A program made the position numbers and the translations under genes. The notes beneath the pieces are model-generated. The model had not been told where the DNA came from. It saw only the letters and a program-made list of their open reading frames with translations, and did no database searches. A stretch of DNA of 64,000 nucleotides, from assembly GCF_013205025.1 (NCBI RefSeq), contig NZ_JABMLE010000002.1, forward strand, positions 372,001 through 436,000, written 5' to 3'. Shown here piece after piece: positions 25,251 through 33,943 of the stretch. The first letter of the stretch is position 1. Each line of letters starts with the position of its first letter. This stretch comes from Rathayibacter sp. VKM Ac-2857. GTDB lineage: Bacteria > Actinomycetota > Actinomycetes > Actinomycetales > Microbacteriaceae.

Positions 25251-26045
25251 AGCTGCGAGCGCCCACATCGCGACCGCACTCGCGGCGGCGACGTTCAGCG
25301 AGTCGATCCCGTACCGCATCGGGATCTGCACCGCGACGTCCGCGGCGGCCAGCGCCTCGGCGGTGAGCCCCTCCCCCTCGGTGCCGAGGACGAGCGCGAC
25401 CCGCTCCGGGACGTCGGCGGCGAAGTCGCGCAGCGGCACCGCCTCCGGGGTCAGCGCCATCGCCGCGATCGTGAAGCCGGCGTCGTGCAGCAGCGCGCGC
25501 GTGCTCGGCCAGTCGCCCACCCGGGTCCACGGCACCTGCAGCACCGTGCCCATGCTGACGCGGATCGCCCGGCGGTAGAAGGGGTCGGAGCAGCGCGGGG
25601 TCACCAGCACGGCGTCCGCGCCGATCGCGCCGACCGAGCGGAAGATCGCGCCGACGTTGGTCGGATCGACCACGTTCTCGAGCACGACCACGCGGCGGGC
25701 GTCGGCGAGCAGCGTCGCGGGATCGGCCAGCACCGGCCGGTCCAGCGCGGCGATGAGACCGCGGTGCAGCGTGTAGCCGGTCAGCTCGGCCAGCAGCTCG
25801 CCGGGTCCGGTGAAGACCGGCACGTCCCGGTCGCCGAGCAGCCGCTCGGCCTCCTCGACCGAGCCGCCGAGCGAGAGCACCGAGCGCGGCCGGTGCCCGG
25901 CGGCGAGCGCGCGCTCGAGCACCAGCGCCGACTCCGCGAGGTAGAGTCCGTGCGGCCCGCGGGCGTTCTTCAGCGCGACGTCCGTGGCGTGCGCGTAGTC
26001 GCGCAGCCGCGGGTCCTCCAGCGAGCGGACCTCGATCAGCTCCAC
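25245..26045 (-). CDS. TrmH/SpoU-family RNA 2'-O-methyltransferase
   Basis: 266 residues. An N-terminal substrate-binding region (about 1-105) is followed by a SPOUT knot domain with its three motifs: ENVVDPTNVGAIFRSV, LVLGTEGEGL and IPMRYGIDSLNVAAASAV. It methylates a ribose in rRNA or tRNA using SAM. It starts 3 bp after the gabD stop, so it is co-transcribed. The exact target nucleotide cannot be deduced. Confidence 0.92.
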   Translation of the reverse strand: MELIEVRSLEDPRLRDYAHATDVALKNARGPHGLYLAESALVLERALAAGHRPRSVLSLGGSVEEAERLLGDRDVPVFTGPGELLAELTGYTLHRGLIAALDRPVLADPATLLADARRVVVLENVVDPTNVGAIFRSVGAIGADAVLVTPRCSDPFYRRAIRVSMGTVLQVPWTRVGDWPSTRALLHDAGFTIAAMALTPEAVPLRDFAADVPERVALVLGTEGEGLTAEALAAADVAVQIPMRYGIDSLNVAAASAVAMWALAAP

Positions 26046-26048
26046 GGA

Positions 26049-27536
26049 TCAGGCGAAGGGGTCGGGGGTGAGCGTGTACTTGGTGCTGAGGTACTCGTGG
26101 ATGCCCTCGAGCCCGCCCTCGCGGCCGAGCCCTGACTGCTTGACGCCGCCGAAGGGCGCCGCCGCGTTCGAGACGACGCCGACGTTGAGGCCCATCATCC
26201 CGGTGGCGAGCCGCTCGATCATCCGCTGACCGCGGGCGAGATCGCGGGTGAAGACGTAGGAGACGAGACCGAACTCGGTGTCGTTGGCGAGCGCCACGGC
26301 CTCGTCCTCGTCGTGGAACGGCACGATCGCGAGGACCGGGCCGAAGATCTCGGTGCGCAGGATCTCGCTGCCGGCCGCGACCCCCGCCAGCACCGTCGGC
26401 TCGTAGAAGTGCCCGGCTCCGTCGATGCCGTGCCCGCCGACGCGGACCTCGGCGCCGCGCTCGACGGCGTCCTGCACCAGCGAGGCCGCCTTCTCGACCG
26501 CGCGGTCGTCGATCAGCGGTCCGATCGTGATGCCCGCCTCGGTGCCGCGCCCGACGGTGAGCGCGGTGACCCGTTCGGTGACGCGGGCGGCGAACTCCTC
26601 GGCGATCGACTCGTGCACGAAGAAGCGGTTGGCGGCGGTGCAGGCCTGGCCGATGTTGCGGAACTTCGCGAGCATCGCGCCCTCGACCGCGCGATCGAGG
26701 TCGGCGTCCTCGAAGACCACGAACGGCGCGTTGCCGCCGAGCTCCATCGAGGTGCGCAGCACGCCCTCGGCCGCCTGCTGCAGCAGCGTCCGCCCGACCG
26801 GCGTCGAGCCGGTGAAGGAGAGCTTGCGCAGCCGCGGGTCCGACAGGATCGGCTCCGACACCGCGCCGGCGGACGAGGTGGTCACCACGTTGACGACGCC
26901 GTCCGGCACGCCCGCCTCGGCGAGCAGAGCCGCGAAGGCCAGCGTGGTCAGCGGCGTCAGCTCGGCCGGCTTCACCACGACGGTACAGCCGGCGGCGAGG
27001 GCCGGCGCGATCTTGCGCGTCGCCATCGCGAGCGGGAAGTTCCACGGCGTGATCAGGTAGCACGGGCCGATCGGGTGCTGCGAGACGATCATCCGCCCCG
27101 TGCCCTCCGGGTTCACGCCGTAGCGGCCCGAGATGCGCACCGCCTCCTCGCTGAACCAGCGGAGGAACTCGCCGCCGTAGGCGACCTCGCCGAGCGCCTC
27201 GGCGAACGGCTTGCCCATCTCGAGCGTCATCAGCAGCGCGAAGTCGTCCTTGCGCTCCTGCAGCAGGTCGAAGGCGCGGCGGAGCACCTCCGCGCGCTTC
27301 CGCGGCGCCGTCGCGGCCCAGGCGGGCCCCGCTTCGACGGCGGCGTCGAGCGCCCGCAGACCGTCCGCCGGAGTCGCGTCCGCGATCGTGCGGATCACCT
27401 CGCCGGTGGCCGGATCCTCGACGTCGATCGTGCCGCCGCCCGAGCCGTCGACCCAGGCGCCGCCGATGAACAGCTGCGACGGGACGCGGGCGAGCAGGGC
27501 CGCCTCGGCGGCGCTTCGAACGACGGAATCACTCAC
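26049..27536 (-). CDS. gabD: NAD(P)-dependent succinate-semialdehyde dehydrogenase
   Basis: 495 residues, full length for the aldehyde dehydrogenase superfamily. Features: TPWNFPLAMATRKIAPALAAG, catalytic Glu in MELGGNAPF, catalytic Cys in NIGQACTAANRF, and C-terminal FGGVKQSGLGREGG. The sequence fits the GabD subgroup. It oxidises succinate semialdehyde to succinate (GABA catabolism). GTG start; a TAGACT -10 lies at 27594-27599 (minus strand). Confidence 0.9.
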   Translation of the reverse strand: MSDSVVRSAAEAALLARVPSQLFIGGAWVDGSGGGTIDVEDPATGEVIRTIADATPADGLRALDAAVEAGPAWAATAPRKRAEVLRRAFDLLQERKDDFALLMTLEMGKPFAEALGEVAYGGEFLRWFSEEAVRISGRYGVNPEGTGRMIVSQHPIGPCYLITPWNFPLAMATRKIAPALAAGCTVVVKPAELTPLTTLAFAALLAEAGVPDGVVNVVTTSSAGAVSEPILSDPRLRKLSFTGSTPVGRTLLQQAAEGVLRTSMELGGNAPFVVFEDADLDRAVEGAMLAKFRNIGQACTAANRFFVHESIAEEFAARVTERVTALTVGRGTEAGITIGPLIDDRAVEKAASLVQDAVERGAEVRVGGHGIDGAGHFYEPTVLAGVAAGSEILRTEIFGPVLAIVPFHDEDEAVALANDTEFGLVSYVFTRDLARGQRMIERLATGMMGLNVGVVSNAAAPFGGVKQSGLGREGGLEGIHEYLSTKYTLTPDPFA

Positions 27537-27619
27537 GAGAACACTCTTCCTGTGCGGATCGAGTCGCGCGGACCCCGCACGACGATGCTTCTCAGTCTAC
27601 GACCGGCCCCGGGCGCGGC

Positions 27620-28231
27620 TCAGGAGCCGGTCGGTCCTGTGGACGAGGACCCGCCTGTGGAGGACGCCTCGACGCGCACTCCGGCCGCGGTCAGCTCGCG
27701 CAGCGCGGCGGCGCTCCCCTCGGCCGACACTCCGGCGACGAGGTCGGAGAGCACGCGCACCTCGAGCCCGGCCGCCTGCGCGTCGAGCGCCGACGCCCGC
27801 ACGCAGTAGTCGGTGGCGAGCCCCACGACGTCGAGCTCGGTGACGCCCAGGCGCTCGAGCAGCGCCGGCACCGGCTCGCCGTCGCCGGTCGTCCCCTCGA
27901 AGGCCGAGTAGGACGGCCGGCCCTGGCCCTTGCGGATGTGCGCGTCGACCGCGTCCAGGGCCAGCGCCGGGTGGTACTCCGCCCCCGGGGTCCCCGCGAC
28001 GCAGTGCACCGGCCAGGTGTCGACGTAGTCGGGCTCGGCGGCGAAGTGCCCGCCGTTGTCGGAGTCGCCGTCGTGCCAGTCGCGCGAGGCGAGCACCGTC
28101 GCGTAGCGGCCGGGGCTCGCGGCGAGGTGCGCGGTGATCGCCTCGGCGACGCGGGTGCCGCCCGTCACGGCGAGGGCGCCCTCCTCGGTGAAGTCGTTCT
28201 GCACGTCGACGATCAGGAGTGCCGTGGTCAT
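27620..28231 (-). CDS. pncA: nicotinamidase (isochorismatase-like hydrolase)
   Basis: 203 residues. Catalytic Asp in LIVDVQNDFTEEGAL, metal-binding SRDWHDGDSDNGGHF, Lys in IRKGQ, and nucleophile Cys in GLATDYCVRASAL. It deamidates nicotinamide to nicotinate for NAD salvage. The start at 28231 has GAGAGGACC before it. The C-terminus carries a Ser/Thr/Gly-rich tail not needed for the fold. It lies 41 bp downstream of the carboxypeptidase gene on the same strand. Confidence 0.93.
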   Translation of the reverse strand: MTTALLIVDVQNDFTEEGALAVTGGTRVAEAITAHLAASPGRYATVLASRDWHDGDSDNGGHFAAEPDYVDTWPVHCVAGTPGAEYHPALALDAVDAHIRKGQGRPSYSAFEGTTGDGEPVPALLERLGVTELDVVGLATDYCVRASALDAQAAGLEVRVLSDLVAGVSAEGSAAALRELTAAGVRVEASSTGGSSSTGPTGS

Positions 28232-28272
28232 GGTGGTCCTCTCGGGGCGGGGGTCGGGGTTTCGGTGCGCGG

Positions 28273-29697
28273 TCAGGAGTCGGAGAGCGCGCCGCCGCAG
28301 CGGTAGAAGCCGGTGACGAGCGTGTCGATGGCGGTCTTCGCCGAGTCGGAGACGTCGCCGAGCGCGTAGACGGCGAAGGTGAGCGCGGTGCCGTCCTGAG
28401 CGTCGACGACACCGGCGAGCGTGTAGCCGGTGTCGATCCATCCCGTCTTCGCGCGGACGGCGCCGTCGGCCACGGCGTTGTCGCCGGCGAAGCGATCGGC
28501 GTAGGAGAGCGAGCCGGTGCGCCCGGAGACGGGCAGACCGTCGAGGAGCACACCGAGCTGCCCCTCCCGCGCCTGGATCTTCCGCAGCAGGCTGGTGAAG
28601 TAGGCCGGCGCCACCGCGTTGTCGTCGCTCAGGCCCGAGCCGTCGACGATCGCGATCCCGGCCGTGTCCACTCCGTAGCCGGCGAGTCCCTGGAGGACGC
28701 CCGCCTGCTCGGCGCCGAAGTCGTTGCCGGAGCCCGTGCGGATCGCGACCAGCCGCGCGAGCATCTCGGCGATCGCGTTGTCCGAGACGAGCAGCATCTG
28801 CTGCACGAGGGTGCTGACCGGGGCCGACTCGACGGTGCCGAGCACCCGCGCGCCGGCGGGAGCGGAGCCGAGGCTCACGGCGGGCGAGCCGGACAGCTCC
28901 CCGACGAAGGCGTCGCCCGCGCGCCCAATGGGATCGTCACCGCGGCGGGAGGTGGAGGCGGTCGGGTCCGCGCGGTCGCCGTCGACCTGCAGAGCGGTGA
29001 CCTCGGGCATGTAGCCGTCGGTCTGCTCCTTGCGGTTCCAGCTCGGCTGCCAGGTGTCGCCGGAGTAGAGCGAGGCGTCGAGGACGACGGAGGAGATCGC
29101 CGTGTCCGCCGTTGCCGGATCGGCGTCCCAGGCGCTCTCGACCTGCGCGGCGAGGTCGTCGAGGTGCGCGGCGCCGGTGTAGACCGACTCCTGCCCGCTC
29201 GGCAGCCGGCTCAGCGTGAGGTCTCCCCCGCCGACCAGCACGACGCTGCCGGGAGCGTCGCCCGCGACGACGGTCGTGGCGATCCGGGTGTCGGGGCCGA
29301 GGACGGCGAGCGCGGAGGCGGCGGTGAGGATCTTGAGCGCGGACGCCGTCCGCGAGGCGGTCGTGCCGCCGCGGTCGAAGAGCACCTCGCCGGTCGCGGC
29401 GGCGACGACCCGCGCCTGCATCGAGCCGAGCCGCGGGTCCGCCGCGAGCCCGGCGACGGAGCAGGTGCGCAGCGCCTCGGCGGTGTCGGCACCGGCCGGG
29501 CGCGCGGTCGGCGTCGGGGTCGGTGTGGCCGTCGGCGTCGCGATGGCAGGTGCCGAGGCGGTGGGCACCGCGGCAGGAGTCGTCGTACGCCCGATGGCGG
29601 TCCCGGCGCCGAACGCTCCGACGCCCAGCAGCACGGCGACGGCGGCCGCGGCGACGACGAGGGCGCGCGGTCGGCGTCGGGGCGGGGTGTCGGTCAT
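28273..29697 (-). CDS. dacB: D-alanyl-D-alanine carboxypeptidase/endopeptidase, PBP4 (S13) family
   Basis: 474 residues. N-terminal membrane anchor or signal (about 11-35), then a Thr/Pro/Ala linker to about 68, then the S13 domain. Active-site motifs are all present: S-A-L-K at 119-122, S-D-N (LLVSDNAIAEML) and K-T-G (RAKTGWIDTGYTL). It trims peptidoglycan cross-links outside the membrane. It sits next to tRNA-Thr with no sign of coupling. Confidence 0.92.
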   Translation of the reverse strand: MTDTPPRRRPRALVVAAAAVAVLLGVGAFGAGTAIGRTTTPAAVPTASAPAIATPTATPTPTPTARPAGADTAEALRTCSVAGLAADPRLGSMQARVVAAATGEVLFDRGGTTASRTASALKILTAASALAVLGPDTRIATTVVAGDAPGSVVLVGGGDLTLSRLPSGQESVYTGAAHLDDLAAQVESAWDADPATADTAISSVVLDASLYSGDTWQPSWNRKEQTDGYMPEVTALQVDGDRADPTASTSRRGDDPIGRAGDAFVGELSGSPAVSLGSAPAGARVLGTVESAPVSTLVQQMLLVSDNAIAEMLARLVAIRTGSGNDFGAEQAGVLQGLAGYGVDTAGIAIVDGSGLSDDNAVAPAYFTSLLRKIQAREGQLGVLLDGLPVSGRTGSLSYADRFAGDNAVADGAVRAKTGWIDTGYTLAGVVDAQDGTALTFAVYALGDVSDSAKTAIDTLVTGFYRCGGALSDS

Positions 29698-29794
29698 CCG
29701 AACCAGGGTAACGGGCCGGGATCGACGAGGCCTGGGGGCGAGGGATCCGGGGCGATGGCTGCACTCGCGGCTACACCACCGGAGGAAAATGCGG

Positions 29795-29867
29795 AGCCGC
29801 CTGTCGGAATCGAACCGACGACCTTCTCATTACGAGTGAGACGCTCTACCGACTGAGCTAAGGCGGC
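29795..29867 (-). tRNA. tRNA-Thr (CGT)
   Basis: 73 nt on the minus strand. The acceptor stem GCCGCCT/AGGCGGC is complete, the D-arm has AGCTCAGTCGGTAGAGC, the anticodon loop is CTCGTAA with CGT, and the T-arm is GTCGGTTCGATTCCGAC. CCA is not encoded; a short T-run follows the 3' end. Confidence 0.95.
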
Positions 29868-29955
29868 GTGCTCGCGGGGTGGTGGCCCCGGACACGATTA
29901 CACAGCATAGCCTGCTCGCGGGCCGGGGCGTGAATCGAGGCGCGGGGCCCGCGGG

Positions 29956-30588
29956 CTACTCCGCGAGCGCGCCGCGCAGCTCCTCGAACGAGTGCACGAT
30001 GAGACCGGGCAGCGCGTCGCGACCGTCGTGGTCGACCCAGCCCGCCCAGGCGTGCCGCATCGCGGCGAGGCCGAGCAGGGTGAGCATCCTGGCCCGGCTG
30101 CGCACCGCCTCGGCGTCCGTCCCGCCGCGGGTCAGGCGCTCGGCGACCAGGTCCTCGAGGGCGAGCTCGAACTCCCGCATGCCGGCGATCTTGAGCCCGA
30201 CGAGCTGGGGGTGCTCGCGGAAGAGACTGCGGCGCAGCAGGTGCAGCTCGCGGTCCTCCTCCCCCGGGACCTCGGCCGCCGCGACGAAGACGGCCTGCAG
30301 GTCGACGAGCAACGGCGCACCACCGGCGAGGAACGCGGCGGCGGTCTCGTCGGAGATCAGGGGCAGGCCGCCGACGAGGGCGTCCTCCTTCGAGGCGAAG
30401 TAGTTGAAGAACGTGCGGGTCGACACGTCGGCCGCGCGCGAGACGTCCTCGATGGTGACGCGGTCGGGGCCGCGCTCGCTCGCGAGCCGCAGGACCGCGG
30501 TCTCGATCGCGCGCCGGGTGGCGAGGCGCTTGCGCTCGCGGAGCCCCGGCTGCTCCGACGCGCCGCGGCGCTCCTGCTCGGTCAGCAC
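29956..30588 (-). CDS. TetR/AcrR-family transcriptional regulator
   Basis: 210 residues. The N-terminal HTH includes RRAIETAVLRLASERG, RVTIEDVSRAADVSTRTFF and NYFASKEDAL, standard for TetR. The C-terminal ligand domain is helical. The GTG start overlaps the stop of the peptidase gene by 7 bp, so it is translated from the topA-holB transcript. It may control its own operon or an unlinked target; no operator was identified. Confidence 0.9.
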   Translation of the reverse strand: MLTEQERRGASEQPGLRERKRLATRRAIETAVLRLASERGPDRVTIEDVSRAADVSTRTFFNYFASKEDALVGGLPLISDETAAAFLAGGAPLLVDLQAVFVAAAEVPGEEDRELHLLRRSLFREHPQLVGLKIAGMREFELALEDLVAERLTRGGTDAEAVRSRARMLTLLGLAAMRHAWAGWVDHDGRDALPGLIVHSFEELRGALAE

Positions 30589-32108
30589 TGCGGATCCTCC
30601 TCGGGGACGACGCCCTCGAGCAGGTAGGCGTCGACGGCGTCGTTCACGCACGCGTTCGACTTGTTGTAGGCCGTGTGGCCCTCGCCGTCGAAGGTGACCA
30701 GGTGCCCGTCGGACAGCTCCCCCGCCAGGGCCTGCGCCCAGACGTAGGGAGTCGCCGGGTCGTTGGTGGTGCCGACGACGAGGATCGGGGCCGCGCCCTC
30801 CGCCGTGATCGGCTCGCGCGAGCCCTCGAAGGCGGCCGGCCACTCGCCGCAGAGGATGTCGCCGTAGGCGAGGTAGCGGCCGAGCGTCGGCGCGGCCGCC
30901 TCGAGTTCGGCCGCGTCGGCGCGCATCGACTCCGTCTCGGCGTCGTAGGCGTAGTCGACGCAATTGATCGCGAGGAAGGCCTCGGTCGTGTTGCCGTCGT
31001 ACGTCCCGTCGGCCGTGCGGCCGTTGTAGGCGTCCGCGTACTGGAAGGCGATCTCCGCGCCGCCCCGGCGGACGTCCGTGAGCATCTCGCTCAGCCCGCC
31101 CCAGGACGAGGCCGAGTAGAGCGGATAGACGATCGCGGTGAGCAGCGTGCTCGAGCCGAGCTGTCGGCCGTCCTCCGCGCGGATCGGCGAGGCGTCGACT
31201 CGCTCGAGCATCGCGGCGACCTGGCCCATGCCGTCGTCGACGGTGCCGGTGAAGGGGCAGCCCTCCGAGCCGAGGCAGTCGGCGAGGTAGGCGCGCAGCG
31301 CGCTCTCGAAGCCGATCGCCTGCTCGCGGACCACGTCGAGCGAGGTCGCGGCCGGGTCGATCGCGCCGTCGAGCACGAGCCGGCCGACGCGGTCGGGGAA
31401 GAGTCCGGCGTAGGTCGCGCCGAGGAAGGTGCCGTAGGAGTAGCCGAGGTAGTGCAGCGACTCGTCGCCCAGCGCCGCCCGCAGCACGTCGAGGTCGCGC
31501 GCCGCGCTGGTCGTGCCGACCTCGGGCAGCAGCGCCCCACTGCCCTGCTCGCAGGCGGCGGCGAACGCCGCGGACGCGGTGCGCTGCGCGGCGATCCACT
31601 CGTCGCTGCCGCGCTCGCCCGGGACGATGTCGTAGAGGTAGGAGTCGAGGCCGGCGGCGTCGAGGCAGGACACCGCGGTCGAGGCGCCGACGCCGCGCGG
31701 GTCGAAGCCGACCACGTCGAAGCGGGCGGCGAGCTCGGCGTCGACGGCGTAGTCGAGGCTGTCCCGGACGAGCTCGACTCCGGATCCGCCGGGTCCGCCG
31801 GGGTTCACCAGCAGCGAGCCGATCGCGTCCCCGCCTGTCGCCGGATGGCGGACGAGGGCGATCGACGCGGTGTCGCCGGCCGGATCCTCCCAGTCGAGCG
31901 GGACCGTGGCGTCGGTGCACTGCATGCCCTCGCCGCAGTCGTCCCAGACCAGAACCTGGCCGTAGTACTGCTCGAGATCGGCCGCGACCGGCTGCACGGC
32001 GGGGGTCGAGGTGCGCTCGGGCGACGGCCCGGGCGCGAAGCAGCCGGAGAGCAGGGCGACCGCGGCGCCGACCGCGGCGAGCGCCGTCCAGCGGCCCGGG
32101 CGCCTCAC
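30582..32108 (-). CDS. secreted alpha/beta-hydrolase, tripeptidyl aminopeptidase (TAP)-like lipoprotein
   Basis: 508 residues. The lipobox ALLSGC (Cys about 23) marks a lipoprotein. Catalytic Ser in the GYSYG elbow, oxyanion NPGGPGGSG, DPRGVGAS, Asp in GTTNDPATPY and His in GEGHTAYN fit the Streptomyces TAP/SlpD family (S33). It probably cleaves short peptides outside the cell. GTG start overlaps the holB stop (GTGA). Confidence 0.9.
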   Translation of the reverse strand: MRRPGRWTALAAVGAAVALLSGCFAPGPSPERTSTPAVQPVAADLEQYYGQVLVWDDCGEGMQCTDATVPLDWEDPAGDTASIALVRHPATGGDAIGSLLVNPGGPGGSGVELVRDSLDYAVDAELAARFDVVGFDPRGVGASTAVSCLDAAGLDSYLYDIVPGERGSDEWIAAQRTASAAFAAACEQGSGALLPEVGTTSAARDLDVLRAALGDESLHYLGYSYGTFLGATYAGLFPDRVGRLVLDGAIDPAATSLDVVREQAIGFESALRAYLADCLGSEGCPFTGTVDDGMGQVAAMLERVDASPIRAEDGRQLGSSTLLTAIVYPLYSASSWGGLSEMLTDVRRGGAEIAFQYADAYNGRTADGTYDGNTTEAFLAINCVDYAYDAETESMRADAAELEAAAPTLGRYLAYGDILCGEWPAAFEGSREPITAEGAAPILVVGTTNDPATPYVWAQALAGELSDGHLVTFDGEGHTAYNKSNACVNDAVDAYLLEGVVPEEDPQC

Positions 32109-33271
32109 GCGGCCACCGGGCGCCGAGCGGCGACCACGAGCATCGCCTCGAGGGCGAGGACCGGCGAGACGTTGGCGTCGATGCGCTGCCGGGCCTCCGC
32201 CACGGCGTCGAGCACGGCGAGGGTGCGGTCGGGGGCGGTGGAGGAGGCGAGCGCGGTCATCTCACCGCGCACCTCCTCGTTGATCACACCGCCGGGGGCG
32301 CCCAGCTGGAGGCGCACGACGTCGCGGTAGAGCGAGAGCAGGTCGACGAGGATGCGGTCGAGGCCGTCGCGGAGGCTGCGCGTCGCGCGCCGCTTCTGGT
32401 CCTCCTCGAGCGTCCGAAGCTGCGAGCGGAGCTGAGCGGGGATCGTCCCGCCGGGCTCGACGCCGAGCGAGCGCAGCGCCTGCTGCCGCTCGACCTCGTC
32501 GCGCTCGAGCGTGTAGGCCTTCGCGTCCTCAGTGGCGACCTCGATCATCCGCGCCGCGCCGAGCACCGCGTCCGAGACTCCGCGCAGGCCGAGGGCGATG
32601 CGGAGGGTCTCCTCGCGCCGCTCGCGGGCGTTCGCGTCGGTCGCGAGCCGGTGGGCCATGCCGATGTGGCTCTGCGCCTGGCGGGCGGCGCGCTCGGCGG
32701 TGGCCGCGTCGACGCCGTCGCGGCGCTCGAGCAGGCCCGCGACGTCCTCGACGCTCGGCACCCGGAGGCGCACGGAGCGCACGCGGGAGCGGATGGTCGG
32801 CAGCAGATCGGCCTCGCTGGGCGCGCAGAGGATCCAGACGGTGCGCTCCGGCGGCTCCTCGAGCGCCTTGAGCAGCACGTTCGAGGTGCGCTCGCTCATC
32901 CGGTCGGCGTCCTCGATCACCATGACGCGGTAGCGCGAGACCGAGGGCGAGTACTGGGAGGACGAGACGAGGCGGCGCACCTCCTCGATGGAGATGATGA
33001 CGCGCTCGGTGGCGAGCACGGCGAGGTCGGGGTGCGAGCGGGCGGCGACCTGGGCGCAGTCCGGGCACTCGCCGCAGCCGCCGCGGCGGCAGAGCAGCGC
33101 GGAGGCGAAGGCGTAGGCGAGGTTCGAGCGGCCGGAGCCGGGCGGCCCGGTGATCAGCCAGGAGTGGGTCATCGAGGACGACTCGTGGCCGTTCTCGTCG
33201 CGGGGGGTCGAGGCGTCGCGCAGGGCGCCGATGGCGTGCTCCTGGCCGACGAGCTGGCTCCAGACACTCAC
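32105..33271 (-). CDS. holB: DNA polymerase III subunit delta'
   Basis: 388 residues, AAA+ clamp-loader subunit. P-loop GPPGSGRS has Arg in place of the catalytic Lys, as in many delta' subunits that do not hydrolyse ATP. A zinc finger (CRRGGCGECPDC) and ALEEPPERTVWILC follow. It starts 9 bp after tmk and overlaps the peptidase gene. It acts in loading the sliding clamp. Confidence 0.94.
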   Translation of the reverse strand: MSVWSQLVGQEHAIGALRDASTPRDENGHESSSMTHSWLITGPPGSGRSNLAYAFASALLCRRGGCGECPDCAQVAARSHPDLAVLATERVIISIEEVRRLVSSSQYSPSVSRYRVMVIEDADRMSERTSNVLLKALEEPPERTVWILCAPSEADLLPTIRSRVRSVRLRVPSVEDVAGLLERRDGVDAATAERAARQAQSHIGMAHRLATDANARERREETLRIALGLRGVSDAVLGAARMIEVATEDAKAYTLERDEVERQQALRSLGVEPGGTIPAQLRSQLRTLEEDQKRRATRSLRDGLDRILVDLLSLYRDVVRLQLGAPGGVINEEVRGEMTALASSTAPDRTLAVLDAVAEARQRIDANVSPVLALEAMLVVAARRPVAA

Positions 33272-33280
33272 GGGTCCAGG

Positions 33281-33943
33281 CTAACCGCGAGGTCCGACAG
33301 CGGGCCGCGCGTCGCGCTGACCGGCGTCGAGCATCGGCTCGACACGCGCGCGGACGGCGGCGGCGAGCTCGTCGACGGGGCGGCTCGCATCGAGGACGAG
33401 GAAGCGATCGGGATCACCTGCGGCGAGGTCGAGGAACGCCTGGCGCACCCGGCCGTGGAACTCGGCCTTCTCGGCCTCGAGCCGGTCGTAGCGGGTGCGC
33501 GCGGCGTCCAGCCGGGTGCGGGCGACGGCGGGGTCGAGGTCGAGCAGGACGGTGAGGTCGGGGCGCAGGTCGCGGGTCGCCCACTCCGAGAGGGAGCGGA
33601 CCTCGGCGGCGTCGAGCACCCGGCCGGCCCCCTGGTAGGCGACGGAGGAGTCGATGTAGCGGTCCTGGACGACGACCTCGCCCCGCTCGAGCGCGGGGCG
33701 GACGAAGGTGCCGATGTGCTGCGCGCGGTCCGCGGCGTAGAGGAGCGCCTCGGCCCGCGGATCGATCTCGCCGCGGTGGTGCAGCACGATCTCGCGGATC
33801 TGCACGCCCACCTCGGTGCCGCCCGGCTCGCGGGTGCGCCGCACGGTCTCACCGCGCGAGCCCAGCCACTCCTCGAGCAGCCGGGCCTGCGTGGTCTTGC
33901 CCGCGCCGTCCCCGCCCTCGAGGGTGACGAACAGCCCGGTCAC
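33281..33943 (-). CDS. tmk: thymidylate kinase
   Basis: 220 residues. P-loop EGGDGAGKTT, REPGGTEVG and the DRYIDSSVAYQG signature are present, with an Arg/Glu-rich lid (AARTRYDRLEAEKAEFHGR). It phosphorylates dTMP to dTDP. GTG start overlaps the topA stop (GTGA). Confidence 0.95.
   Translation of the reverse strand: MTGLFVTLEGGDGAGKTTQARLLEEWLGSRGETVRRTREPGGTEVGVQIREIVLHHRGEIDPRAEALLYAADRAQHIGTFVRPALERGEVVVQDRYIDSSVAYQGAGRVLDAAEVRSLSEWATRDLRPDLTVLLDLDPAVARTRLDAARTRYDRLEAEKAEFHGRVRQAFLDLAAGDPDRFLVLDASRPVDELAAAVRARVEPMLDAGQRDARPAVGPRG

Noticed and set aside
29792-29955. Integrated element using tRNA-Thr as attachment site
   Set aside because: No integrase and no second copy of the tRNA 3' end were seen nearby; flanking genes are housekeeping.
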